Of a stretch of DNA of 64,000 nucleotides, positions 18,944 through 27,778 are shown piece after piece (position 1 is the first letter of the stretch; the number at the start of each line of letters is the position of its first letter). Below the pieces are notes generated by a model. It searched no databases and had not been told where the DNA came from. It worked only from the letters and a program-made list of their open reading frames with translations. The translations under genes were made by a program, and so were the position numbers. The stretch comes from Lichenicola sp964236105. Its GTDB lineage: Bacteria; Pseudomonadota; Alphaproteobacteria; Acetobacterales; Acetobacteraceae. The stretch lies in assembly GCA_964236105.1 (NCBI GenBank), contig CAXSBC010000009.1, positions 1 through 64,000 of the forward strand, given 5' to 3'.

Positions 18944-20134
18944 TTAGGCTGGCTTGATCTTCTCGAGCGTAGCCGACGGTACACCTGCCATGTTGGTCGA
19001 CAGCAGGTAGCGCGGCGCCGTCTGCATCCAGCGCTTCAGGGTGATTTCCTGGAACTTGCCGGCGTTCCAGGTCTGGACGATCTGCAGGTCGTTCGAGCCC
19101 GTATTGACAATACCGTGCCCGTAACCCGCCGGAATATAGGCGGAGTCACCCGCCGTAACGTTGGCGACCTGGCCACGGCCGCCCGAGCCGAACATCGCCA
19201 ACTGGCCGGTGCCGGCGAGGTAGTAGTGGAACTCGTCGGCGTTGGGGTTCCAGTGCAGCTCCTTCATCTGTCCCGGCTTGATGACCATCAGTCCGCCCGA
19301 CATCGTGGTGGAGATCGGCCACTCGTCGACAGTGGCGAGCGAGAAGCTGCCGCCGTCGAAGTCGCGGTGCGCGCGCGGATCGCTAAGGCTGAACTTGTGG
19401 GTCGACTCGCGCGGCCAGGGCGCGTCGACCGCCTGGACGATCGGTATCACGGGTCCCGCCTGGATGTAGGTCTCGCCCTTGGGAAACGCGTTGAACAGGG
19501 CCGGGGAGATGCCGAAGTTCGTGCCCAGCACCTGCTTGGGCGTGACGTCGATCCAGTCGGTGATCGAGAACGTGCCGTGCTCGGAGAAGCTGCCGTTGTC
19601 GAACGACAGGATGAAGTGGCACGGCTCGTCGCCGATGGTCTGGATCGAGTGGCCGTGTCCCCTGGGAAAGAACCAGAGGTCGCCCGGCCCGTAATTGTTG
19701 ACCTCGGTCTGGCCTGACGGGTCGAGCACCACGGTCTGGCAGCGGCCGCCGATCACGTAAGCCCATTCGGCTGCGATCGCGTGCCAGTGCAGCTCGCGCG
19801 AGGCGCCGGGGTCGAGCAGCATGTGCACGCCGGCCAGGCCCTTCATGATCGGCAGCTGGTGCTCGGTCGACTCCTTGGCCCAGCCGCCCGAGGTGACCTT
19901 GGGGCGCGACCCATCGAGCGAGCGGGTAAACGCGGGCAGTGACTTGATGTCGTCGGGATCGTGGTAGGCCACTGCCGCACCTGCCGGGAGCTCCTGCACC
20001 TTCCGGCCGAAGCCACCCGCGCCCGCCTGACCCTTGTCGGTCTCCTCGGCAGCCGAGGCAGCGCCACTCAACGCGATCAGGCCACCGACGCCAAACGCGG
20101 CGGTGCCGAAGAAGCTACGTCTACTGTCGTCCAT
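18944..20134 (-). CDS. Tat-exported bicupin, oxalate decarboxylase family
   Basis: 396 aa from ATG 20134, preceded by GAGAGGAA. A twin-arginine leader (SRRSFFG at residues 4-10, cleavage near 28) predicts periplasmic export. The first cupin (about 80-190) has ELHWHAIAAEW with His116, His118 and Glu123, and a later His at 160-162, giving the Mn site. SEHGT at 184-188 matches the lid loop of Bacillus OxdC (SENST), and its Glu185 is the residue linked to decarboxylase rather than oxidase activity. The second cupin (about 270-370) reads ELHWNPNADEF with His294, Asn296, Glu301 and His340: the second metal histidine is Asn. So the N-terminal site looks active while the C-terminal site is altered. 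It converts oxalate to formate and CO2 in known relatives. It is monocistronic. Confidence 0.88.
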   Translation of the reverse strand: MDDSRRSFFGTAAFGVGGLIALSGAASAAEETDKGQAGAGGFGRKVQELPAGAAVAYHDPDDIKSLPAFTRSLDGSRPKVTSGGWAKESTEHQLPIMKGLAGVHMLLDPGASRELHWHAIAAEWAYVIGGRCQTVVLDPSGQTEVNNYGPGDLWFFPRGHGHSIQTIGDEPCHFILSFDNGSFSEHGTFSITDWIDVTPKQVLGTNFGISPALFNAFPKGETYIQAGPVIPIVQAVDAPWPRESTHKFSLSDPRAHRDFDGGSFSLATVDEWPISTTMSGGLMVIKPGQMKELHWNPNADEFHYYLAGTGQLAMFGSGGRGQVANVTAGDSAYIPAGYGHGIVNTGSNDLQIVQTWNAGKFQEITLKRWMQTAPRYLLSTNMAGVPSATLEKIKPA

Positions 20135-21009
20135 CTCAAATTCCTCTCGTTCGTTTTGATGAAATCTATTCAAAATGCGAACAGCATGCAAAGGGTTCTC
20201 CTCGGCAGCCCATGATCAACCCAGACGAACAGATTTCAGGGGAACGGGCTCTGTCGGCCCTCCCGCCGGGGTTCCGATCGCTCTTCCGAAGAAGTCACCG
20301 GGTAAGGCCTTCTGCATGATCCCGAGCACGACTTGAATGCCTTTTGCGAAGCGGAAGCGGAGGAAGCAGACAGCTACAGTCTGGTTGTGGCGGCGACAAG
20401 ACCCAAGGAGATCTTGGAGGCCCACCATGCTCGTGGCAGAGGCGGTGCAGCTTCGCGGCTCTTGGAGCCAGGCATTTATTGGCTCCTGCCCTTGATGTCG
20501 CGATGGTCTTGCCCGGCACGCTGCGCATGGCCTTGGGGGAGGAGCCCCGTGCCCTCCACCATGTTGGTGCCCTTGCCGATGCCTCGATCGATGGCGGGCG
20601 CCCCCATATTCAGGCCTCCCCTCCCCGGCCTGATCAGGCTGTGCCCGGACCGGCGCCAACCGGACGCAGACCGGGTCCGGTAGATGCCGTGATGGGCTGG
20701 CACCGGGACCAACTGTCGGTGCCAAATCTCGACTCTGTTGCATGGATCGGCCGGGCAGGCGCTGGCTCGAGCATCCGGTTCAGGGCCTTGACGGCAATCA
20801 AGTTCAGGCACCTGAGGACGCGAATCAAGCAAAGATCCCCCAACCCAGCCCATCTCAACCAGGTCACTCTGCCGATCCATGCACCAGTGACACAGTTTGT
20901 CGCACATAGACCGCCTTACCGAACAACCCTGCTGTGAGCTGGCTGACAGTTGACGCCAGCCACTGTCTTCCAGCGATGAACAGAGCGTGTGTCAGGGGGT
21001 GTGGCACGG
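20135..21009. other. long stretch (875 bp) without a supported gene
   Basis: Several open readings exist (minus 20216-20743, plus 20344-20937) but they are compositionally biased and overlap one another. None has a plausible start site or a known motif. The first 60 bases upstream of the bicupin are relatively AT-rich and likely hold its promoter. I cannot say what the rest does; it may be decayed mobile DNA. Confidence 0.4.
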
Positions 21010-21657
21010 CTACAAGGGCTCCATGGCAGCAAGAGATCGGCTTGGCCACGCTTGCAGCGTATGCTTCACGATGGCCAGTAGCGCTGGTTGAGGCATGCCA
21101 TCACGAGCCAGCACCGACATGCCTTGCATGACAGCCATGACCATGCCGGCGAGGGCGGCGGCATCTGTCCAGGGCGGCAGGACTTCAGCGGAGATGTCGC
21201 ACTCGATCCTGGCGCGCAACTGGGCTGCTATGCGCTGGCGGATGTCGGCGATGGCGCGCTGGACGTCGGCGGAGGCGGCTGAGCCGCTGGCCGTCGCGCT
21301 GGCAAGCAGGCACCCCTTGGGCGTCGTGTCGCCCGTATAGGCCGTCGCGGCAACGGTCAGCATCCTGCGCGCGGCATCGTATGCCGTCGGCGCATCATCG
21401 ATGGCCCGCGCCATTGCCTCGGGATCGCCCGCATAGCGGTGCGCCGCTTCCAGGAACAGACGCTTCTTGTCGCCGAACGCCGCATACAAGCTCGGCGCGG
21501 TCACCCCCATCGCGGTCGTCAGGTCGACGATCGACGTCGTCTCATAGCCATGGCGCCAGAACGTCAGCATCGCCTGTTCGAGCGCGGCATCGCGATCGAA
21601 CGACAGGGGGCGGCCGGTCTTGCGACGCGATCCGGAACTGGTCCCGGCAGGTTCCAT
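21010..21657 (-). CDS. TetR/AcrR-family regulator
   Basis: 215 aa from ATG 21657. The N-terminal HTH covers residues about 10-60: a GRPLSFDRDAALEQAM start, then WRHGYETTSIVDLT and GVTAPSLYAAFGDKKRLF, the usual TetR helix-turn-helix and following helix. The C-terminal domain belongs to the group with a PKGCLLAS segment at about 115, as in many regulators of electrophile-responsive reductases. It is divergent from an aldo/keto reductase starting 80 bp away, which it most likely represses. A 10-bp palindrome GACAGCTGTC (21680-21689) in the shared intergenic region is a candidate operator core. Confidence 0.88.
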   Translation of the reverse strand: MEPAGTSSGSRRKTGRPLSFDRDAALEQAMLTFWRHGYETTSIVDLTTAMGVTAPSLYAAFGDKKRLFLEAAHRYAGDPEAMARAIDDAPTAYDAARRMLTVAATAYTGDTTPKGCLLASATASGSAASADVQRAIADIRQRIAAQLRARIECDISAEVLPPWTDAAALAGMVMAVMQGMSVLARDGMPQPALLAIVKHTLQAWPSRSLAAMEPL

Positions 21658-21679
21658 AGTGAACGCTCTGATACAGTTT

Positions 21680-21689
21680 GACAGCTGTC
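21680..21689. promoter_or_regulatory. palindrome in the TetR / aldo-keto reductase intergenic region
   Basis: The perfect 10-base palindrome GACAGCTGTC lies between the divergent starts at 21657 and 21738, about 23 bp from the TetR start. TTTGACA overlaps its left edge and could be a -35 element for the reductase. Operator function is inferred from position only. Confidence 0.35.
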
Positions 21690-21737
21690 GGTTAGCATAG
21701 CATGAATTCATAACGAAAGCTATGAAAGCATGACGTC

Positions 21738-22814
21738 ATGTCCCTCACCGACTTCCGCACGCTCGGCCGCTCCGGTCTCGTCGTCAGTCCGCTCGCCCTG
21801 GGGACGATGACCTTTGGTCATGGCGAATGGGGCGCGGACGAGGCGGCATCGCGGACGATCTTCGATGCCTATCGTGATGCCGGCGGCAATTTCGTCGACA
21901 CCGCCGACATCTATTCCGGCGGCGAGAGCGAGGCGCTGGTCGGCAGGTTCATCGCCGACAGCGGCGCGCGCGATGAGGTCGTCCTTGCCACCAAGTTCGC
22001 CTTCAACAGCTCGGCGAGCCCGCTGACGGCAACGCGGGCCGGCGGTGGCAACCCGAACGCAGGCGGGGCTGGCGCCAAGAACATCCACCGCGCGCTCGAT
22101 GCCTCGCTCAAGCGGCTGGGCACCGACTACGTCGACCTGTACTGGATGCACATCTGGGACGGCGTGACCCCCATCGAGGAGATCGTCCAGACGCTTGGCG
22201 ACCTCGTGCGTGCCGGCAAGATCCGCTATTACGGCCTGTCCGACATGCCGGCGTGGCTGGCGATGAAGGCCGCGACGATCGCGGCCGAGCGGCGTGTGCC
22301 CGGGCCGATCGCGATGCAGCTCGAATATTCGCTCGTCGCGCGCGACGTGGAGAGCGAGCATTTTCCGGCTGCGCGGGAAGGCGGCATGGGCGTGATGCCG
22401 TGGAGCCCTCTGGCGGGCGGCTTCCTGTCCGGCAAGTACCAGCGTGGAAACACCGCCAACACCGGCCGGCTGAGCGGCGCCAACCCGTTCGGCGACAGCA
22501 AGTTTGTCGATCGCAACTGGGACATTCTCGACGTGTTGAAGGCGGTTTCCGCCGAACTCGATCGCCCGATGGCGCAGGTCGCGCTCGCCTGGACGCTGGC
22601 ACGGAACAAGGTCGCCTCGACCTTGATCGGCGCGAGCAAGGTGTCGCAGCTCGACAGCAACATCGCTGCGACCGATCTCCGGCTGAGCGACGATCAGATG
22701 GAGCGTCTCGATAAGGCAAGCGCGCCAGTGTCCGGGTTCAGTTCCGGACTGGCGGCGCCGCTTATCCGGCGCATGGTCTTCGGCGGCCACGACGTGATTG
22801 CATGGGGCGAGTGA
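21738..22814 (+). CDS. aldo/keto reductase
   Basis: 358 aa. The AKR tetrad is visible: Asp54 and Tyr59 in FVDTADIYSGG, Lys86 in LATKFAF, and His138 in YWMHIWD. The C-terminal NADPH-binding segments VALAWTLARN and LIGASKVSQLDSN are present. The protein belongs to the YghZ/Tas-like AKR group that reduces aldehydes and ketones with NADPH in the cytoplasm. A GAAAGCATGACGTC leader precedes the ATG, giving a modest ribosome binding site. The divergent TetR gene suggests induction by a small reactive carbonyl or xenobiotic. The substrate is unknown. Confidence 0.92.
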   Translation: MSLTDFRTLGRSGLVVSPLALGTMTFGHGEWGADEAASRTIFDAYRDAGGNFVDTADIYSGGESEALVGRFIADSGARDEVVLATKFAFNSSASPLTATRAGGGNPNAGGAGAKNIHRALDASLKRLGTDYVDLYWMHIWDGVTPIEEIVQTLGDLVRAGKIRYYGLSDMPAWLAMKAATIAAERRVPGPIAMQLEYSLVARDVESEHFPAAREGGMGVMPWSPLAGGFLSGKYQRGNTANTGRLSGANPFGDSKFVDRNWDILDVLKAVSAELDRPMAQVALAWTLARNKVASTLIGASKVSQLDSNIAATDLRLSDDQMERLDKASAPVSGFSSGLAAPLIRRMVFGGHDVIAWGE

Positions 22815-22927
22815 CGAACAGGGGCGTGGCGATCATCCCTGCGCAAGCCGTCCCGCTGCGCCGGTAGACGGGTTGATCTGACTGTCCGCTGCCTGCGGAT
22901 CCCATCCGAAAGCGCACCCTCCGGCCA

Positions 22928-23830
22928 TCATGAGACCATCTGCGGAACGAGAGCCTCCTCAAGCCAGTCGATGAACACGCGAAGCCGCGCCGGCACGATC
23001 CGGGTGCGCGGATAAAGCAACGAGATCGGCAGGGGCGGCGGCCGGTACGCGCGCAGCACCTCGACCATCGCCCCCGTCCGCAGGTCGTCGGCAAAGCGGA
23101 TCAGCGGCAGCTGCACCAGCCCGAAGCCGAGCTGCGCGAAGGTGGCGCAGCTGTCGGCGCTGGAGGCGCTCACCCGCACCGGCAACAGGTATTCCCGCGT
23201 TCGACCGTCGATCGTCAACTCAAGCGGCAGCACCGCGCCGGTTCGCGAGGAAACGAACCCGACCATCTCGTGTCCGTCCAGCTCGTCCGGCGAGCGCGGC
23301 TCGCCATGCCGCGCGAGATAGTCGAGGCTCGCACACGTGATCTCCGGCAGCGTGCCGAGCCGGCGCACCATGAGGTCGCCCTGACCGGTTTCTCCGCCCC
23401 GGATCACGCAATCGACACCCTCGCCGACGAGGTTTACCAGACGGTCGCCCTCGCTGAGATGGAACTGCAGCCCGGGATGTTTGGCGAGAAAGCCGGGAAT
23501 GGCGGGGAGCAGCCAGGTGCGGGCGAACTGCGCGCTGGTATTCACCCGCAGCACGCCCGTGGCGACGCGGCCTTGCAACGTCACCTCAACCGCGTCCATC
23601 TCTGCCAGCACGGCGACGCAATGGCGATAATAGCCTTCGCCCTCGTCGGTCGGCCCGACGTGACGCGTGGACCGGCGCAGCAGCGTGGTGCCGAGTGCCG
23701 CTTCCAGCGCCTTTATGCCTGCCGTGGCGCTCGACCGGGGCAGGCTGAGGTCGGAGGCGGCGGCGCGGAAACTGCGCCGCTCCACCACCCGTACGAAGAG
23801 CCGCATCGCGGAAAGCCGGTCCATCCGCAT
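22928..23830 (-). CDS. LysR-family transcriptional regulator
   Basis: 300 aa from ATG 23830 (ATG 23824 two codons later is equally possible). The winged HTH occupies residues about 5-62, with FVRVVERRSFRAAASDLSLPRSSATAGI as the recognition helices region (in order: FVRVVE, SFRAAASDL, SATAGIKALE). The effector domain covers 90-295 and contains CVIRGGETGQGDLMVRRL, the usual pocket strand. It belongs to the CrgA-like branch of LysR proteins (YxRHCVAVLAEMD linker). It is divergent from the SDR gene at 23927 with 96 bp between starts, so that gene is the likely target. Confidence 0.9.
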   Translation of the reverse strand: MRMDRLSAMRLFVRVVERRSFRAAASDLSLPRSSATAGIKALEAALGTTLLRRSTRHVGPTDEGEGYYRHCVAVLAEMDAVEVTLQGRVATGVLRVNTSAQFARTWLLPAIPGFLAKHPGLQFHLSEGDRLVNLVGEGVDCVIRGGETGQGDLMVRRLGTLPEITCASLDYLARHGEPRSPDELDGHEMVGFVSSRTGAVLPLELTIDGRTREYLLPVRVSASSADSCATFAQLGFGLVQLPLIRFADDLRTGAMVEVLRAYRPPPLPISLLYPRTRIVPARLRVFIDWLEEALVPQMVS

Positions 23831-23926
23831 TGTTCGCCTCGATTGAATGGTGATGGCAAGGACAATGCGATTGTCCGCAACAGGCTGAACAGCCAACTTG
23901 CCCTGACCAGAAAGGGAGACCATCCG

Positions 23927-24694
23927 ATGAGCCAGACCCATGAGACCCTCGCCCTGATCACCGGCGGAAGCCGTGGCCTCGGCCGCAGCATGGCCGAACA
24001 TCTCGCCCGCGCCGGCGCGGACGTGATCATCACCTGGCGTGCCCAGCAGGAGGAGGCGGACGCGGTCGTGCGCAGCGTCGAGGCCGCTGGCCGCCGTGCC
24101 GTTGCCCTTCAACTCGACGCAGGCGATGTCGCGACCTTCCCTGCCTTCGCCGAACGCCTGGCCGAGACGCTCGACCGGCAGTGGGGGCGCACGACCTTCG
24201 ACGTGCTGGTCAACAATGCGGGCACCAGCCTGCACAACTCGATCGCCGAGACGACCGAGGAGGAGTTCGACACGGTCATGAAGGTGCACCTCAAAGGCCC
24301 GTATTTCCTGACGCAGCGCCTGCTGCCGCTCCTCGCGGACGGCGCCCGCATCCTGAACATCTCGACCGGCCTCGCGCGCTTCACCTTTCCCGGCTCTTCC
24401 GCCTACGCCATGATGAAGGGCGGTATCGAGGTCTTCACCCGCTACCTGGCTGCCGAGCTTGGGTCGCGCGGCATCACCGCGAACACGCTGGCGCCCGGAG
24501 CGATCGAGACGGATTTCAGCGGCGGCCTGGTGCGCGACAACCCCGACGTCAACCGCATGGTCTCGGCGAACACGGCACTCGGCCGTCCGGGCCGGGTGTC
24601 CGATATCGGTCCGATCGTCGCGGCACTCGTCTCGGCCGACAACCGCTGGATCAACGGCCAGCGGATCGAGGCCTCGGGCGGCATGCGCCTCTGA
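23927..24694 (+). CDS. SDR-family oxidoreductase
   Basis: 255 aa from ATG 23927 with AAAGGGAGA as ribosome binding site. Nucleotide-binding GGSRGLG is at residues 13-19, NNAG at 96-99, the catalytic Ser near 146, Tyr160 and Lys164 (YAMMK), and APGAIETDFSGG follows. The ending GQRIEASGGMRL is typical of FabG-like classical SDRs. It is regulated most likely by the divergent LysR protein. The same divergent regulator/reductase logic is repeated three times between 16 and 25 kb. Confidence 0.92.
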   Translation: MSQTHETLALITGGSRGLGRSMAEHLARAGADVIITWRAQQEEADAVVRSVEAAGRRAVALQLDAGDVATFPAFAERLAETLDRQWGRTTFDVLVNNAGTSLHNSIAETTEEEFDTVMKVHLKGPYFLTQRLLPLLADGARILNISTGLARFTFPGSSAYAMMKGGIEVFTRYLAAELGSRGITANTLAPGAIETDFSGGLVRDNPDVNRMVSANTALGRPGRVSDIGPIVAALVSADNRWINGQRIEASGGMRL

Positions 24695-25064
24695 GAGCGG
24701 GCATCCGGGGCGCGAGAAACGGCTACAGGCCCAGCGCTTCGGCCCACTCTCGTGGCGGCTCGTCTGCGCAGGATGTCTACTGACATCGGAACGGATGACC
24801 AACCTCGGTTCAAGCTGTCCGCTTCAGTGGCCGCTCTCTTCGAAGCAGATGTGGTGGATGGCTCCTGCTCACGGCATCCGAGTGCCAGGATGGGTTGCTG
24901 TCAGGCAGACCCCAAGCAGGCGCCATCCGTCATGGTCTACGCCAATCCAGCCTATCTGGCCGCACGGGGGGCGCCTGCGAGAGCGCCCGGAGGCCGCGAT
25001 CCTTTGGAGCCTGGGCCGGACTTCCACGAGCCAACCGTCCCGGGCCGGCTCGCGCATCATGGTG
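24695..25064. other. non-coding or decayed stretch
   Basis: No supported gene. A + strand reading at 24752-25111 contains VMVYANPAYLA, reminiscent of a PAS/LOV domain start, but the following residues do not continue the pattern. I treat it as insufficient evidence. Confidence 0.35.
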
Positions 25065-25260
25065 TCAGCGTTTCGAGATCGGTCTGCGCCAGGTGGTGCG
25101 AGGCGCCTTGAGTAGATCTTCAGCTTGGCGTTCGGAGTCTCGCCGCGGACAAACGGTCCGAAGCGTCGATCGCACGATCAGGTCGCCGCCGCCATGGATC
25201 ACGAGCGCAGGCACATCTTGTTTCCGTTCAGTCTTTGCATCGCAGTGTCGGCAGGAAGCT
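25065..25260 (-). pseudogene. alpha/beta hydrolase (chloroperoxidase-like) C-terminal remnant
   Basis: In three alternating minus-strand frames one can read DVPALVIHGGGDLIV, then IDASDRLSAARL, then NAKLKIY and SHHLAQTDLETL. In order these match the acid-loop, helix and catalytic-His region of non-heme chloroperoxidase-type hydrolases. At least two frameshifts separate them, and no upstream half with a nucleophile elbow is found. A dead fragment. Confidence 0.55.
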
Positions 25261-25478
25261 TGAAGCGGTCGCAGTTCCGCGCAGACGATCATCCGCTTCC
25301 TGCCGGAACTGGTCCAAGCGACGGCTCGCTCTGTCATCCCGATACCGGGGAATTGTCTGCTCTCGACGAGCCGAGGGACGACAACGGACATCAGACGTCC
25401 AGGTTTTCGACATTGAAAGCCGGGCGATGGATCGCGGCGACGGCAAATCCAAACGCAATGCGACCGACCACGCGGCAG

Positions 25479-26528
25479 TCAGCAACACGCTGCGGATGCG
25501 ATGGCTCTACTCTCCTGGCGGAACGGGCTGGAGGTGCCGCAGCCGGGAAAGATGCCGAAATGGCGCGAGAAGTCTCCGTAGAAGTCGAAATGAGATGCAA
25601 AGCGTGTTTCGGCGAGCATCTTCCAGCTGTTGCCGCAAACCGGGAACAGGCGTCCGGTCTCGATCGCATGGTGCCCGTCGAGCTCGAACACGCGTCGGCA
25701 TCCGGGAACGGTGCCGCGATAGCGCACGGCCTGGCCGTAATCCTCGCATTGCGGCTCGAGGCCTTCAAGCTTGAACAGGCGATAGGTGGCCGAATGGAAC
25801 GCAATGCCGTCAAGCAGGGCGGCAATCCGATCGTCGCCAATGCCGAGCGGGCGATCGGAGACCAGTCGGGGATCAGCAAAGCCGGCCGCTTTCGCGAGGC
25901 GATCGAAATCGCCCCAATAGAGCGCGCCGGACAGGCATTCGCCATGCATGACCGGATCGGTCAGGAGCGCCTGAGGCACCCGGCGATCGGCATAGACGTC
26001 GGAGAAGTACAGCTCGCCGCCGGGCTTCAGCAGCCGGTGGGCGGCGGCGAACACGCCAGCCTTGTCGGCGACCAGGTTGATGACGCAGTTGGAGACGATG
26101 ACATCGAAGCCGCCGGCCGGCAGGTCCAGATCGCCAAGCCGTTCGATGTCGCCGGCGATGAAGCGGACGTTGGAACGGGCGAAGCCGAAGCGGTCGCGAT
26201 GCCAGTCCAGGTGGCGCTCAGCGACATCGAGCTGCTCGGGCGTCGCGTCGATGCCGGTGACGCTGCCGGCCTCGCCGACCAGTTGCGCCAGGAGGTAGGC
26301 GTCCTGACCGGATCCGGAGCCGAGATCGAGGATATGCGCACTCTCGATTGCTTGCGGGACCACCAGACCGCAACCGTAATAGCGCGCCTTCACCTCGTCG
26401 TGGATGTTGGCGAGTGCCGCCCGGACCATCAGCGACGGGGGCTCCAGGGTGCAGCAGGCGTCGGTGCGCAGGTCGGAGGATTGCTTCAGGATCTGGCCGT
26501 AGTAGCTGCGGCTGTTCTCGATGTTCAT
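25479..26528 (-). CDS. arsM: arsenite S-adenosylmethionine methyltransferase (ArsM)
   Basis: 349 aa from ATG 26528. The class I methyltransferase core has LDLGSGSGQD at residues 67-76 and VIVSNCVINL around 148. The cysteines known to bind arsenite in ArsM are all placed as expected: Cys53 in YYGCG, Cys148 in SNCVINL and Cys198 in HGECLSG. The 50-residue spacing of the last two is the same as in the Cyanidioschyzon enzyme. An N-terminal CC pair (25-26) and a terminal SAACC are also typical extras. The enzyme methylates As(III) in the cytosol with SAM, for detoxification or as the first step toward arsenosugars. The neighbouring glycosyltransferases and radical SAM gene favour the second role. 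No ArsR regulator is adjacent. Confidence 0.88.
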   Translation of the reverse strand: MNIENSRSYYGQILKQSSDLRTDACCTLEPPSLMVRAALANIHDEVKARYYGCGLVVPQAIESAHILDLGSGSGQDAYLLAQLVGEAGSVTGIDATPEQLDVAERHLDWHRDRFGFARSNVRFIAGDIERLGDLDLPAGGFDVIVSNCVINLVADKAGVFAAAHRLLKPGGELYFSDVYADRRVPQALLTDPVMHGECLSGALYWGDFDRLAKAAGFADPRLVSDRPLGIGDDRIAALLDGIAFHSATYRLFKLEGLEPQCEDYGQAVRYRGTVPGCRRVFELDGHHAIETGRLFPVCGNSWKMLAETRFASHFDFYGDFSRHFGIFPGCGTSSPFRQESRAIASAACC

Positions 26529-26922
26529 CGACGGAGGCCTTTTCTCGTAGTCAGACAGGTGACCGGACTGAAATGTCTGGCAAGAGATAGGATGAGAGCC
26601 TCGAACCCGCCAACGCACCGGCCAGCCGGGCCGTCACGAAGCCGGCACATCGGCGGGACGATGCCAAAGGAGGTGAACCAGTAGGCTGCGGCAAGGCAGA
26701 CAGCGACCGAAGGCGCACGGTCTTGGCGAGATCTCCAGGATCGGCATGCCAAACATCAGGTAGGCCGGAGATCGGCGCCGGCATGGCGATGAGCGCGAAC
26801 ACCATCGCACCGGTGGCAACGCATTGGCCCAGGCAGCGTCACCGCGTCAAGGATACGGTCGCTTCGGCGACGAGCGGGCCAAGCGAGCGGCACGCGGCGG
26901 AGGGTGTCGAGATCGGGCATTC
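26529..26922. other. gap between arsM and the hydroxylase gene
   Basis: About 390 bp. Minus-strand readings in three frames contain membrane-like pieces (VCLAAAYWFTSFGIVPPM, VFALIAMPAPISGLPD) that may be fragments of a lost integral membrane protein, but no continuous gene is present and I cannot name a family. Confidence 0.4.
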
Positions 26923-27723
26923 TCAGGCGTGGCGGTCAGCCGAAGGCATCGGCCTGAAAGGCGCCAGTAGCGCACGCCAGAGCGGAACGTCGGAGAGGGC
27001 CGCAGGATCCTCGATGCCGATGGTGAGTGCCGATTGCCCCACGTCCTGCCTGAGCGTGCGATGCAGCCGGTCCCAGAGGCTGATCCCGCTCGACCAGTTG
27101 CTGTCGCGCTGCTCGCGGATCACGGAATGGTGGATGCCGTGCATGCGGGGTGTCGTCAGCACCCAGGACAGGCGGCGGTCCCACTCGCCCGGCAGGCGCA
27201 GGTTGCTGTGGTGGAACAGGATCGAGAGGGTGAAGAAGCGCTGCCACGCCTCGAGCGTATCGGGGCCGATGCCGCTCGCGCGCACCTGCACCATGCGCCA
27301 TGGCAGCGAGACCAGCATGTCCACCAGGTGGAAGCGGATCGCGGTCGACAGGTCCATGTCGGGATCGATGTGATGGACCCTGTGGAAGCGCCACAGCACC
27401 GTCAGCTTGTGGGTGGCGATGTGCCAGAGATAGAAGCCGTAATCCATCGCCAGGAACGAGGCGATGCTGCCGAACAAGCCCGGCAGATGCTGTCCCAGAC
27501 CGCGCCGGTGGGCGACGTTGCCGCGGGCGATCCACCGCGTCACCGGGGTCTCGACCAGCGACACCACGGCCGCCGACATCGCCCCCATCGCGGCGTTGCG
27601 AAGATCGCGCCGCAGCGAGGGGCGGGTCTGGCGGCGCAGCGGATGACTGCGCTCGCCGGCAAGCATGCCGACGACGGCGAGAAGACAGGCGCCGGTGACC
27701 AGAGTGTTCGCCTTGAGCTGCAT
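26923..27723 (-). CDS. fatty acid hydroxylase / sterol desaturase family membrane protein
   Basis: 266 aa from ATG 27723. Three to four membrane segments and the eight-His diiron pattern of the family: HIATHK, HRVHHID, FHHSN and HGIHHS in the right order. Such enzymes use a diiron centre to hydroxylate or desaturate lipid acyl chains at the inner membrane. It starts 55 bp from the divergent TIGR04282-like glycosyltransferase gene, so the two probably share a control region. Placed between arsM and sugar-transfer genes, it could act on the lipid part of an arsenolipid, but this is inference from position only. Confidence 0.88.
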   Translation of the reverse strand: MQLKANTLVTGACLLAVVGMLAGERSHPLRRQTRPSLRRDLRNAAMGAMSAAVVSLVETPVTRWIARGNVAHRRGLGQHLPGLFGSIASFLAMDYGFYLWHIATHKLTVLWRFHRVHHIDPDMDLSTAIRFHLVDMLVSLPWRMVQVRASGIGPDTLEAWQRFFTLSILFHHSNLRLPGEWDRRLSWVLTTPRMHGIHHSVIREQRDSNWSSGISLWDRLHRTLRQDVGQSALTIGIEDPAALSDVPLWRALLAPFRPMPSADRHA

Positions 27724-27778
27724 CGCCCGCGACGATGCCCGATGGGCGGTGCAGCGTCGAGCCGCTATGCTGGTCCGC

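Noticed and set aside
20216..20937. Long open readings on both strands downstream of the bicupin.
   Set aside because: No ribosome binding site, no family words, and a different frame on each strand of equal quality.
24752..25111. A possible PAS/LOV domain start (VMVYANPAYLA).
   Set aside because: Only eleven residues fit and the sequence after them does not continue the fold, so it is probably chance.
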